A stretch of DNA of 64,000 nt from the NCBI GenBank assembly GCA_026874595.1, contig CM049316.1, forward strand, positions 33,611,339 to 33,675,338, in the 5' to 3' direction. Made by a program: the position numbers and the translations under genes. The notes beneath the pieces were generated by a model. It did no database searches. It had not been told where the DNA came from and worked only from the letters and a program-made list of their open reading frames with translations. The DNA comes from Sipunculus nudus. Its lineage: Eukaryota; Annelida; Sipuncula; Golfingiida; Sipunculidae. Of this stretch, positions 36,501 through 51,500 are shown one piece after another; the first letter of the stretch is position 1; the number at the start of each line of letters is the position of its first letter.

Positions 36501-39500
36501 AGCAACAGTACAGAAAATACAGTACTGAGGACTACAACCGAGCAACACAACAGAGAATACAGTACTGAGGACTACAACTAAGCAAGATAACAGAGAATAC
36601 AGTACTGATGACTACAACTAAGCAGCATTACAGAGAATACAGTACTGAGGACTACAACTAAGCAACAGTACAGAGAATACAGTACTGAGGACTACAACCG
36701 AGCAACACAACAGAGAATACAGTACTGAGGACTACAACTAAGCAAGATAACAGAGAATACAGTACTGAGGACTACAACTAAGCAGCATTACAGTGAATAC
36801 AGTACTGAGGACTACAACTAAGCAACATTACAGAAAATACAGTACTGAGGACTACAACTAAGCAACAGTACAGAAAATACAGTACTGAGGACTACAACCA
36901 AGCAACACAACAGAGAATACAGTACTGAGGACTACAACTAAGCAACAGTACAGAGAATACAGTACTGAGGACTACAACCGAGCAACACAACAGAGAATAC
37001 AGTACTGAGGACTACAACTAAGCAAGATAACAGAGAATACAGTACTGATGACTACAACTAAGCAGCATTACAGAGAATGCAGTACTGAGGACTACAACTA
37101 AGCAACAGTACAGAGAATACAGTACTGAGGACTACAACTAAGCAACATTACAGAAAATACAGTACTGAGGACTACAACTAAGCAACATTACAGAGAATAC
37201 AGTACTGAGGACTACAACTAAGCAACATTACAGAAAATACATTACTGATGACTACAACCGAGCAACACAACAGAGAATACAGTACTGAGTACTACAACCG
37301 AGCAACACAACAGAGAATACAGTACTGAGGACTACAACTAAGCAAGATAACAGAGAATACAGTACTGATGACTACAACTAAGCAGCATTACAGAGAATAC
37401 AGTACTGAGGACTACAACTAAGCAACAGTACAGAGAATACAGTACTGAGGACTACAACTAAGCAACATTACAGAGAATACAGTACTGATGACTACAACCG
37501 AGCATCATTACAGAGAATACAGTACTGATGACTACAACCGAGCATCATTGCAGAGAATACAGTATAAAGGACTACAACCAAGCAACAGTACAGAGAATAC
37601 AGTCCTGAGGACTACAACTAAGCAACATTTCAGAGAATACATTACTCAGGACTACAACTCAGCAACATTACAAAGAATACAGTACTGATGACTACAACTA
37701 AGCAACATTACAGAGAATACATTACTGAGGACTACAACTAAGCAACATTACAGAAAATACAGTACTGATGACTACAACCGAGCAACACAACAGAGAATAC
37801 AGTACTGAGGACTACAACCGAGCAACACAACAGAGAATACAGTACTGAGGACTACAACTTAGCAAGATAACAGGGAATACTGAACTGATGACTACAACTA
37901 AGCAGCATTACAGAGAATACAGTACTGAGGACTACAACTAAGCAACATTTCAGAGAATACATTACTCAGGACTACAACTCAGCAACATTACAAAGAATAC
38001 AGTACTGATGACTACAACTAAGCAACATAATAGAGAATACAGTTCTGAAGACTACAACTAAGCAACATTACAGAAAATACAGTACTGATGACTACAACCG
38101 AGCAACACTACAGAGAATACAGTACTGAGGACTACAACCGAGCAACACAACAGAGAATACTGATGACTACAACTAAGCAACATTACAGAGAATACAGTAC
38201 TGAGGACTACAACTAAGCAACATTACAGAAAATACAGTACTGATGACTACAACCGAGCAACACGACAGAGAATACAGTACTGAGGACTACAACCGAGCAA
38301 CACAACAGAGAATACAGTACTGAGGACTACAACTAAGCAAGATAACAGGGAATACAGTACTGATGACTACAACTAAGCAGCATTACAGAGAATACAGCAC
38401 TGAGGACTACAACTAAGCAACAGTACAGAGAATACAGTACTGAGGACTACAACCGAGAATCATTACAGAGAATACAGTACTGATGACTACAACCGAGCAT
38501 CATTGCAGAGAATACAGTATTAAGGACTACAACCAAGCAACAGTACAGAGAATACAGTCCTGAGGACTACAACTAAGCAACATTACAGAGAATACATTAC
38601 TCAGGACTACAACTCAGCAACATTACAGAGAATACAGTACTGAGGACTACAACTAAGCAACATTACAGAGAATACAGTACTGAGGACTACAAACAAGCAA
38701 CATTACAGAGAATACAGTACTCAGGACTACAACCGAGCAACACAACAGAGAATACAGTACTGAGGACTACAACTAAGCAAGATAACAGAGAATACAGTAC
38801 TGATGACTACAACTAAGCAGCATTACAGAGAATACAGTACTGAGGACTACAACTAAGCAACAGTACAGAGAATTCAGTACTGAGGACTTCAACTAAGCAG
38901 CAGTACAGAGAATACAGTACTGAGGACTACAACTAAGCAAAATTACAGAAAATACAGTACTGATGACTACAACCGAGCAACACAACAGAGAATCAGTACT
39001 GAGGAGTACAACTGAGCAAGATAACAGAGAATACAGTACTGATGACTACAAGTAAGCAGCATTACAGAGAATACAGTACTGAGGACTACAACTAAGCAAC
39101 AGTACAGAGAATACAGTACTGAGGACTACAACTAAGCAACATTACAGAGAATACAGTACTGAGGACTACAACTAGGCAACATTACAGAGAATACAGTACT
39201 GAGGACTACAACTAAGCAACATTACAGAAAATACAGTACTGATGACTACAACCGAGCAACACAACAGAGAATACAGTACTGAGGACTACAACCGAGCAAC
39301 ACAACAGAGAATACAGTACTGAGGACTACAACTAAGCAAGATAACAGAGAATACAGTACTGATGACTACAACTAAGCAGCATTACAGAGAATACAGTACT
39401 GAGGACTACAACTAAGCAACAGTACAGAGAATACAGTACTGAGGACTACAACAAACAACATTACAGAGAATACAGTGCTGATGACTACAACCGAGCATCA

Positions 39501-42500
39501 TTACAGAGAATACAGTACTGATGACTACAACCGAGCATCATTGCAGAGAATACAGTATTCAGGACTACAACCAAGCAACAGTACAGAGAATACAGTCCTG
39601 AGCACTACAACTAAGCAACATTTCAGAGAATACATTACTCAGGACTACAACTCAGCAACATTACAAAGAATACAGTACTGATGACTACAACTAAGCAACA
39701 TTACAGAGAATACAGTACTGAGGACTACAACTAAGCAACATTACAGAAAATTCAGTTCGGATGACTACAACCGAGCAACACAACAGAGAATACAGTACTG
39801 AGGACTACAACCGAGCAACACAACAGAGAATACAGTACTGAGGACTACAACTAAGCAAGATAACAGAGAATACAGTACTGATGACTACAACTAAGCAGCA
39901 TTACAGAGAATACAGTACTGAGGACTACAACTAAGCAACAGTACAGAGAATACAGTACTAAGGACTACAACCGAGAATCATTACAGAGAATACAGTACTG
40001 ATGACTACAACCGAGCATCATTGCAGAGAATACAGTATTAAGGACTACAACCAAGCAACAGTACAGAGAATACAGTCCTGAGGACTACAACTAAGCAACA
40101 TTACAGAGAATACAGTACTGAGGACTACAACTAAGCAACATTACAGAAAATACAGTACTGATGACTACAACCGAGCAACACAACAGAGAATACAGTACTG
40201 AGGACTACAACCGAGCAACACAACAGAGAATACAGTACTGAGGACTACAACTAAGCAAGATAACAGAGAATACAGTACTGATGACTACAACTAAGCAGCA
40301 TTACAGAGAATACAGTACTGAGGACTACAACTAAGCAACAGTACAGAGAATACAGTACTGAGGACTACAACAAACAACATTACAGAGAATACAGTGCTGA
40401 TGACTACAACCGAGCATCATTACAGAGAATACAGTACTGATGACTACAACCGAGCATCATTGCAGAGAATACAGTATTCAGGACTACAACCAAGCAACAG
40501 TACAGAGAATACAGTCCTGAGCACTACAACTAAGCAACATTTCAGAGAATACATTACTCAGGACTACAACTCAGCAACATTACAAAGAATACAGTACTGA
40601 TGACTACAACTAAGCAACATTACAGAGAATACAGTACTGAGGACTACAGCTAAGCAACATTACAGAAAATTCAGTTCGGATGACTACAACCGAGCAACAC
40701 AACAGAGAATACAGTACTGAGGACTACAACCGAGCAACACAACAGAGAATACAGTACTGAGGACTACAACTAAGCAAGATAACAGAGAATACAGTACTGA
40801 TGACTACAACTAAGCAGCATTACAGAGAATACAGTACTGAGGACTACAACTAAGCAACAGTACAGAGAATACAGTACTAAGGACTACAACCGAGAATCAT
40901 TACAGAGAATACAGTACTGATGACTACAACCGAGCATCATTGCAGAGAATACAGTATTAAGGACTACAACCAAGCAACAGTACAGAGAATACAGTCCTGA
41001 GGACTACAACTAAGCAAAATTACAGAGAATACATTACTCAGGACTACAACTCAGCAACATTACAGAGAATACAGTACTGATGACTACAACTAAGCAACAA
41101 TACAGAGAATACAGTACTGAGGACTACAACTAAGCAACATTACAGAAAATACAGTACTGAGGACTACAACCGAGCAACACAACAGAGAATACAGTACTGA
41201 GGACTTCAACCGAGCAACATTACAGAGAATACAGTACTCAGGACTACAACCGAGCAACACAACATAGAATACAGTACTGAGGACTACAACTAAGCAAGAT
41301 AACATAGAATACAGTACTGAAGACTACAACTAAGCAAGATAACATAGAATACAGTTCAGAGGACTACGACTAAGCAAGATTACAGAGAATACAGTCCTGA
41401 GGACTTCAACTGAGCAACATTAGAAAGAATAAGAGTTCTGAGGACTGCAACTGAGCAACATTTCAGAGAATAGAGTCCTTAGGAGTCAAACTGAGGTACA
41501 TTACAGAGAATACAGTCCTGAAAAGTCAAACTGAGGCAAACTACAGGGAATACAGTCCCGAGGAGTCAAACTGAGGCACAGTACAGAGAATACAGTCCTG
41601 AGGAGCCAAACTGAGGCACATTACAGATATACAGTCCTGAGGAGTCAAACTGAAGTACATTACAGAGAATACAGTCCTGAGGAGTTAAACTGAGGCACAG
41701 TTCGGAGAATACAGTCTTTAGGGGTCAAACTGAGGTACAGTACAGAGAACAAAGTAATGATAAAATCTTACGCATATTACAGAGAATACGGTAACGAGGT
41801 GGAAAATACAGGTTCATGCAGAGAATACAGTACTGAGGAGCGAGGCTGATGTTATTTATAGAGTAATGATGAGTAATGTACATTACAGATAATACGGTAG
41901 TTAAGGAGCAAAAGTAAAGTGGAGCAAAACTGTGGCATTTTCTTAGGGATAAAACTGGGGAAGATTAGAGGAAATCAAGTCATTAGGATTAAAATTTGGA
42001 ATAATTAATGGGATCCGGGGAAAAAGAAGGAATGCAGGCATATTACAAAGAATCTTTTGTAAAACCATGTGCATATCAGAGAATCCAGATCAACAGGGCA
42101 TTTTACAGAGAATCCTGTGTAAAACCCAGTGCATATCGGAGAATCCAGTCCAACAGGGGTATATTACAGAGAATCTCGTGTAAAACCAAGTGCATATCGG
42201 ACAATCCAGATCAACAGGGCATTTTACAGAGAATCCCGTGTAAAACCCAGTGCATATCAGAGAATCCCGTCCAACAGGGGCACATTATAGAGAATCTTGT
42301 ATAAAACCCAGTGCATATCAGAGAATCGAGATCTACAGGGTATTTTACAGAGAATCCAGTCCAATGGGGGCATATTATAGAGAATCTTGTGTAAAACTCC
42401 GTGCAGATAAGAGAATCCAGTCACAACAGTTTAAAAGCGAGCCACATTCCAGGGAAAACTGATACTCTAGTGTGTGAGGTACTGTATACTTTTATACTAC

Positions 42501-45500
42501 TACTACACAGAAGCGGATCCAGGGGGGGGGGGGAGGGGGCCCACACTTTTTCATCAGAAACAACGTTTTTTTAAGGGCTTCAGACAAAATTTTGCCGCCT
42601 GAATCCCCCTTTTTCAGACCTGAGGACCTTTTTTTAGGGTTTTCATTCGTCCTCCTTGGTTGGACCCCCCTTTTCCTAAATCCTGGATCCGCCCCTGCTA
42701 CAGTCATTCTTTCGTGAAATATATAATAGATCTATTTCACATCTTCAAGAATAATACCAGGGCCAATTTGGACACGTGTGGAAGCCATGAAGTTATCATT
42801 GATGCGTGAGAATAACCTACCTTCCTTCCGTACAGTGGGCGGCGGTCAGAGCTTTGTTGGCCCCTAGGAGGGAAGAGCCGCACGTGTGTCTGTAGCCCAA
42901 ACCGTCATCAATCTGGAGAGACAGTTGCCATGGCCAACGACCTTTTCCTGCCGGTCTACCACCCACGATGAAGGGGATGGCAGTATTCTCATGAAATGTT
43001 GCGATGGGAGGGCGTGCCTCGACTAAAATAATAAAAAAAAAAACACACACACACAACATATTAAAATAATTTTTATGGGTTTGTGTACGCTATGTTTTAA
43101 TAATCACCTATAAAAAAGAAGAGGTGATCGATTTTATCAGTTCCGTTTTTTATAAGATTTCGGGTAGGCTTGTTTGGGGCAAAGTCACACCAGGGATACA
43201 ACATCATCACGCGACCGGTAAGGACCTGCAAACTTCGTAAGTCGCGGTCAGCCTTTAAAAAACGTATGGCATTTATCTGGTGAACGCTGGTCGTTTTGCA
43301 CATATTCACATCAAATAAATTGTATTGTATTTGCAAATAGTCGGAGTAAGTGACTGACAAAAAAAATAATATAAATGTTTTAAATATTTTTGCTGATTAA
43401 ACAATTAAATACAATACAAATCAAATATCCTGAAAGAATATTAAATTTTACAGCTTTTTCGTTTAACTTTTCCGGACAGTAATTCTTTTTCGAGATAATG
43501 TTGACATATTTGAAGTTCTAATGCATTAATACATTAGTACCTGACACTCTTTCAATACCGTTTGATAAAGTATGAATATTTGACTATATACCCATCAAAC
43601 ATGCAATGAATGTCCCGCTATTACCTCTATTTTATAATACCCTTAATTTGATTATAAGATGAATTCGGTGTCCATGTTCCTCTTCAGTTGCACTTGATTT
43701 TTCACGGTGACGCTTCCCTAATACCATAAATAGTTATTCTCCTGAACCTGAAGGTACTTATTGGCTTTAATAATAATGAGAGCTCTCTCTTGAGCCATTT
43801 GAATGAATGAATAAAGTTTATTCTGAAATAAAAGGCCTCAGGCTCATGGTTCCACAAAGAGCATGTGTTAAGAATCATAACAATTCAGCAATAACGAAAT
43901 GTAACAACACAACATGAATAAGCATAATATGCATTAAAACACAATGTTGTGTGAAAACCCATATTTGCAATATCTAAACACATGCAGAAATTTTGTAATC
44001 ACATATTTTATTTCATTTAGAGGTCAAGATTAATTACAATAATAATAACAATAATAATAACACTAATAACTAGCTGCACCCGTGGAAGATCCACGGCTCT
44101 ATCTGATGCATATTTTTGTAATGAGCTGATAGGAACTGAACGACGCATATTTTAATCCCAAGGGTTTTGCGGGAACTTTTGTCATGTGTTTCATTTATAT
44201 GATATAAAGATTACTTCTGCTAGAATTCTCCAAGAACACCCTCCCCCAAAATATCAACATAGAAAGAAAATTATTTTATTCCAGAAATCACACAATGAAT
44301 TTTGGGAAGAGACGTGAGGCATATACAGGGTGTACGATTTTTTTCAGTGAGAAGTTTTTTTTTTAAACAACATAGGTCCGACAGCTTCATTGCTTGGGAA
44401 ATATCGTAGATGTAACGATTGTTTGAAGAGCATTGTACCGTAAAATTATATGAAAGATTTGTTGAAGCTCTGGCGACATCATCAAACACGATGTTTATTC
44501 AGTGTAGTCAGTTGAGGGTATAGTCTAAGGCATGTTAACACACATGCGTTATTTGTATATGTCGTATAGCAAAACGTATAGCTGCCAATGTGAAAAAGAT
44601 AGACCCAGAAAAATATATTCCAACATTATTAAATATTTTATTTCAGTACTGTAAATTGTCATGGAATAAGCAGGTCTGATTGTTAAAATTGGCAACTCTC
44701 CCAGATAAAAAGAAAGCAGGTTGATATCTTTCGATGAAAGCATTTAGCAAAAATGCACTTCAGCCTTGGTTCGTTGCATTTTCTTTGAGCAAATCAACGG
44801 AAAATGTAATATACAGATTTTGCTGAAATGTGTAGAGGGGTAGAGTAAAAATGTATCCGTAATCCATCACATTTTTGGAGGTAACCGGAATCGCCATAAT
44901 ATATTTTTTTCTTAAGTACCATAATCACAATTCAACAAAGAAATAATTGTAAGGGGCTATTGTCCGCGAGTAGAAGCCGCCCATTCGTATGCAGTTGTTC
45001 TGCCACTCGCCTGGCGAACCCGTGTTTCTGAACCATGACAATGGTTTTACATAAAACGTGCACGTATGAACGAACGACTGATTAGTAGATTCTGGCGGGG
45101 GTTTCAAAGTCCCTGAGAGATTGAGGACACTAAGAAGTGTGTGCATTCCCCCCTCCCCTCCCTAAGGGCTTCCTTTTGAAAAAAAAACTTTTTAATACAA
45201 CTTATAAATCGGCCGAACTATTAAAACCATGGTTATCAAGGAAAATACTTTTGAATGTATAAAACCAACATACCTGTAAACCTATAAAACGGTGATCGTG
45301 TAAAAAGTCTCAGCTCTATGTGTCCACTCAACGGAAAAGTGCTCCCTATTAAAAGATTCATGTAGACATGTGTTCCGCGCTTGAATTTAAAATCTTTACT
45401 TCCTTTTGACTGAGTAAAATTCCTTAACAGGCGATGAAAAGGATATTGGGTTCAGTGGGGATTACAGGTCGCCTCCTGAAAAAAGTGTGACAGGCGAAAA

Positions 45501-48500
45501 ATGTTTTGCTGAACATTTATAAAGGGTTAGCGTAAAGACATTGCAATAGTCCATTTCATTTTGGAGGTTATAAGGAACACCACAATATATATTTTCTTAT
45601 AAACCATTATGACAAAGGACCATTCCTTTGTCCCTTTTTGAAAGCCACCCATTCGTATTTATTTGATCTGCCACTCGCAAGGTGAGCTCGTGTTACTGCA
45701 GCATGACAGTTTCCATACATGAATCGCATACACGTGAACACATGACTGATATTAAAGGAGATTCTGGTGGTGGTCTGAACGCCCTCACTACAGATTCTAG
45801 TTTGATATCAATTTAAACATGTACTGATGATATTGTTATGTTTCACCGTCCCTACAGACAACGGATCTTAACAAATATATGTGAACTCCCCACCCTCACA
45901 CCCCAAACGGAATGATGATTAAGTTGTTGGGATTTTTTTAAAAAAAACTTCATAAAACACGTCTGGGCCGAAACTTTAAAACCATGGTTATAATTGAAAG
46001 ATATTATTGAATGTATAACAAGGCCTACAGGCCTAATGCGAACCTGTGCATTGGGAAATACACCAGGTATAATGCTTCAATGCTGGACCATTACTTCTCA
46101 TGTATATGAACAATGCAAGTACTAAACATTTTGAATAAGAAACAATTACACAAATATCACTGCTGAAATTCTGGCATTGGTGCACACAACACAAAAATGA
46201 TTGTAGCTGGCACCACCAGTCTTGTATACAACGAAGCTATCAGAGATATATACATATGCCTAATTTCAGACTGATATATCAAACCTCTCCTGAAAATAAG
46301 CAGGGACACACCCTGTGCAAAAATTATTGTAAGTGGCACCATCAGTCTTGTATACAACAAACCTATTCGATATGTATATATATGCCCAATTTCAGGCTGA
46401 TATATCATATTCCTCTGTAGAAATAAGCATGCACATACACTGTGCAAAAGTCATTGTAGGTGGTGACACCTGTCTTGTGAACGAGAAAGCCATTAAAGAA
46501 ACATGGACAGGTCAGACTATCAGGCCAATACATCAAACTTACCCTGAGTCTGATGCTCGGGGCTGACCAGGCTTAGGTGAGAAAGGCTGTTTCCCCGAGC
46601 CGAGTGTACTGTGACAAATTACTGGCTCAGGCTACTGCACTGAGTGTACTCTTGACCTGTATCTGGCTAGACTGAGTGAACTTTTGACCTGTACCTGGCT
46701 GCACTGAGTGAACTCTTGACCTGTTGCATAATCTGACCCAGTTGGCAGTCTGCCAAAGCTATATATAAATCCAGGCTGACCTTTTGCCTATTGCAAAATC
46801 TGAAATAGTAGCCACACAATTGCATAAGCTCACAGATTGGCTCCATATGCAGCCCTGAGGGGCTTGACACCCATGAGGTGATCACATGATACTCATGAGG
46901 TGATCACATGCTACCCATGAGGTGATCACATGCTACCCATGAGGTGATCACATGCTGCTTATGAGGTGATCACATGCCTTGTGCTTGGCTGCACTGATTG
47001 AACTGTTGACCTATATTTTGCTGCACTGAATGACCTCTTGATCTGTTACCAAATCTGAAACAGTTGGCAGTTCTCAACCTATTAAAGAAACATACACAAT
47101 CTTGGCTTGTTATGTAGTCAAAATTTATCCAACACAAACCATTTGAACAAACTTAAGAGGGCTCGCCGCTGGGATCATTTCTGTAAAATATTGAACAATT
47201 TGGCTGGACTGTTTACAGGATGACGCCTTTAAATTTTTTTTCAGCTTTTTCAAGTAAATGCAGATAGCAAAAATAAGCTTAATCCATCAACATTTGATAT
47301 GTGACAGATAACTGCATAAAATTTGGGGATGGTAGCTCCTGCTATTCCTGAGAAATTATGAGTTAGTGTACAGATGATATGAAATATCATAAATCTACAT
47401 TTTTAAAAGCTTTAAAAAACATTCTAGTCAATATTTTCATAGATAACCTGAAATCTAAATGTCTAGAGGCATGATGTAATGGATGCTGATAAACTGGTGC
47501 TAGGCTAGATGTATCTGCTTCACACAGCTAACATATATAGTAAAATGACTCAATTCAATCTTTATAATTCAGCCAAAATTCATTTTTTGGAACCGTAAAA
47601 GACAATTATTATAAGAATGATTCAGGGAATTATTCTTGCAAAAATATTAAACAAACTGGCCTCAGCATCATCAGTCGAAAAACGTTTTGTAGGTTTATAA
47701 CTCATATGGGAAAATACAACAAAATGGTAAAGTTCAGCTTCCCATAACTCAGCCAAAAATCATTGAACCAAAACCATTTGAACTAACTTGAATTATCAAC
47801 ATCCAAGGATAATTAATGTGTGAGATTTAAGAATTTGGCCCAGTGGTTTTTGAGAAGAAGATTTTTGTAGCCACTTAGCTAACACGGGCTGTTATGGCAT
47901 ATGACTAAATTCAGCTTCCCCTAACTCAGCCAAAAGTCACTGAACTGAGACCATTTGAACAAACTTGAATTATCAACATCCAAGGATAATTAATGTGTGA
48001 GATTTAAGAATTTGGCCCAGTGGTTTTTGAGGAGAAGATTTTTGTAGTCACTTTGCTAACATGGGCTGTTATGGCATATGACTAAATTCAGCTTCCCATA
48101 ACTCAGCCAAAAGTCACTGAACTGAGACCTTTTGAACAAACTTGGATTATCAACATATAAGGATAATTAATGTGAGTTTTAAGAATTTGGCCCAGTGGTT
48201 TTTGAGAAGAAGATTTTTGGTGACACTTAGCTGAAATGGGCTGTTATGGCATATGACTAAATTTAGCTTCCCATAACTTAGCCAAAAGTCACTGAACTTA
48301 GACCATTTGAACAAACTTCAGAAAGCACTACCCTGGGATCATTTCTGTGCGATATTAAACAATTTGGCCATTTCGTTTCAGAGAAGAAGTTATTTGTAGA
48401 TGTCAGTATGATCTGGGCACTGATGACCCTCGTACAAAAAAGGCCGATGCAGGTGGCACCACCAATACCTCAATTTCAGATATGACCCATGTGACCAACA

Positions 48501-51500
48501 TTGGCATAAAATTTGGTGATGATAGCTCAAGCCGGTTCTGAGATTGTAATTTTAGTATGCTTTTTTGGACAGATGACTAAGTTCAACTTCCTGTAACTTG
48601 GCCAAAAATCACCGAACTTAAACCATTCGAACAAACTTGAGAGAGATTGTTCCAGGAATTATTTCTGTAAAATATTGGACAATTTAGCTGAACAGATTCG
48701 GAAAAGAAGATTTTTTAAGCTTTTTTAGCTTTTTCCCTATAAAATCTAAGAAAATGCAGTTAGCAAAAAAAAAAAAAAGAAGCAAAAATCCGATAGAGTT
48801 TTTTTAGATGACTAATTTTATGCATAAAATTTCGTGATGCTAATTCTTGCCGTTTTCAAGATAGTATGGGTTAACGTACACACGACGGACGCCGGACGAC
48901 GCCACACTATCGCATAAGCTCACAGGTTTGCTAAAAATCAACATACCCTGTAACCCATAAAAAATTTGTCAAACGGTGGTCACATCACTGGACTCAGTGC
49001 CCAGTGTTGACCAAACTTAAAAGCACTCGCATTGAAAGCGAAGTCATGTGGTCTTTGGATTAAAAACCTTTACTTCCTTTTGAGGGAGAAAATTCCTTTA
49101 GAGGCGTTACAATGAATATGGAGGTTCAATTGGGATTATGATGGACCCGCGTGACCGCGTATTGCACTGCAATGCCTTTTTGGCAAGAAATGCGCTGTGG
49201 CAACGTTCTTAACAGGCCAGTGAAAATCCCAGAGGCGCCTCCTGAAAAAGCGTCAGAGGCGTGGAGGACCTTGCAGCACAAAAATAATAGGGGCACCTAA
49301 TTTGGAAATATCAAAATTATTAATTATTCAGCTTTATAGGGCTTAATCCCGCAAAATAAAACAAATTTGTCCTAGAAGAACACACCACCGATACGTCTGC
49401 CGATTTTCGAGAGTCAAATCAGAACGGAAGCAGGTTAACCGTGGTCTAGAAAAAAAAACTCCGCATTAATTATATAGAATAAAAAAGTAACAATATAAAC
49501 AAACAGTAGTGCAATGCAACAATGGAAAGCATTTTCATGACTGGTAAATAAATAGATAAGTCAATAAATAGATTTATTAGATAATAGCTTTCAATTCATC
49601 ATCTCTCCTGACAAAGGCTTAGTGTACATCGGTTGCTACATTTTTATTGTATGGATATTATTATCTAACATGAGGTGTGAAAATGTACTTTAATCATAAA
49701 TATGCTTAATTCTCAAGTCTGTATACAAAGGGCATTTCATGATAAAATGATGCCCATCTTCCCAAAGCTTCCCCATATCTTAGGCAATATTTACAAAAAA
49801 TTTTATCGCATGGAATGTTACAACTGCCTTCCTTTTTCTACTGCTAAATTATGTGAAGAACATCTTAGTCTTAAAAAACGTTTCCTAAAGTTAACATTTT
49901 GTATAACCGTTAAATAATTTTCAGTGTTTAATGTTAATTTAAAAGTTGAGTATGTTCTTAAACTTTTCCTAAGCTGAACATTTTGTATAACTGTTAAATA
50001 TTTTTCAGTGTTTAATGTTAATTTAAAAGTTGAGAATGTCCTTAAACGGCGATTATTAGATATACTACTTATCCAATCCTGCAATAAGGAATCATTTAAT
50101 CTCTGTTTCAATACTGAAATAAACAGTTAAACATCCCCTGCATCTTGTTCAATCCAAACATAGCCAAATCCTTGTGAAAATAATATTTTCTTTATATTAG
50201 TTGCCCAGTTCTGTTTTCCTGCTTCATCTAAGCGATATAATTTATTATACAATTGCTTTAGTAAACTATAATGCGTCATCTTTAACAATTTAGTCAAATA
50301 AGTTATTTCTCTTATTATAAAATGAATCTTCAAGGGCAACTGCCCACATTCTCCTAATTTTGCATTTGGTGTATTCATATTATCTTGAAGAATCTATTTA
50401 CAGAACTCGGTATGTACACTTTCAATATTGTCCCATGTATCAAAACCTCATAGTTCACTACCATAGCACAGAATTGGAAGGACCATCCTGTCAAAAAGAA
50501 AGGAGGATTTACAAATCGATAGTTGCTTGTATTTTGAGATAAATTGTTTGATTATAATTAAAGCTTTGTTTGCTTGACAAATGAGATTTTGCTTCATTTT
50601 TGACCAATTTAGTAAGCTTGTAGATATACCTCTCAGGTATTCATAATTATAGACGACTTCTAAGCGTTTACCTTTTTAAAACCATTTTTCGTATTTTCTC
50701 AAGGTTCCCTAATTTCTGAGCACAACTATTTTAGTTTTATCAGCATTGACTTTCATTCCATAATTATTACAAAATACTTCTAATGTATTTATCTTGGATT
50801 GTAATCTGCCTGCTGTGTCTGCTAAGCATACCACGTCATCAGCAAACATTAGCACTGAAAGATGATTCTGGACCTATATATATATACGGTCTTCCTCAGA
50901 ATGTATAGTAACGGGTATTTGTTTCTTACATCGCCAGGACAAAAAAGTATGTTTCTTACATCGCCAGGACAGCGTTTTGTTTAAACTGGTTGCTAAAATG
51001 AGTGATTGTTTAAAACACAAGACCTAATGCACTGGGTCGTCAACGAGCCGCCTGTTTGTTGCAAAGTCTGGCCTATGTTTTTTTTTAAATTACTTAAATA
51101 AGCTTTAAAAACGAACAAACTAACACCTGGCAGTGTGCAGCGTGGCGGAAACCCCGGACCAGAAGTCCGTTCAGTCGTCACTCTGCCACAGGACTTCGCG
51201 GAATCCACACGTTTCACTACAATGGTCTATTTTCATCATCAGGTGAGAAATTGTTTCATTCCTTTTGTTCCTAACATTTGCCTTGCTAGTTTCAGTCATT
51301 CATTCCCTTTTCTTACTATATTTCATCCAGTAACAGGTCTTAAGACTCGCAAAGTCATATTTTAGTGTTTTGTACAAAATTGTACATAATGCCTTCATTG
51401 GAAGGTTTAAGGTGTTTCCTCTGTGTTTCGGTGTTTCAACTTTTAGCTTATTTATAATATATTTTGACCGCTAGTATTAATATTACTCAGGTAACTGTGT

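Noticed and set aside
37488-40600. Identical 66-68-codon plus-strand frames within the satellite.
   Set aside because: They are copies of the same array segment, useful only as markers of the 919-bp higher-order duplication.
34742-42455. Resemblance of the 40-bp array to a CRISPR array.
   Set aside because: Units are directly tandem with no unique spacers, and the host is eukaryotic. It is a satellite.
42492-42707. Minus-strand frame reading DPGFRKRG...PPPPPPW.
   Set aside because: It is the translation of the 190-bp MITE-like element, including its G run and terminal repeat.
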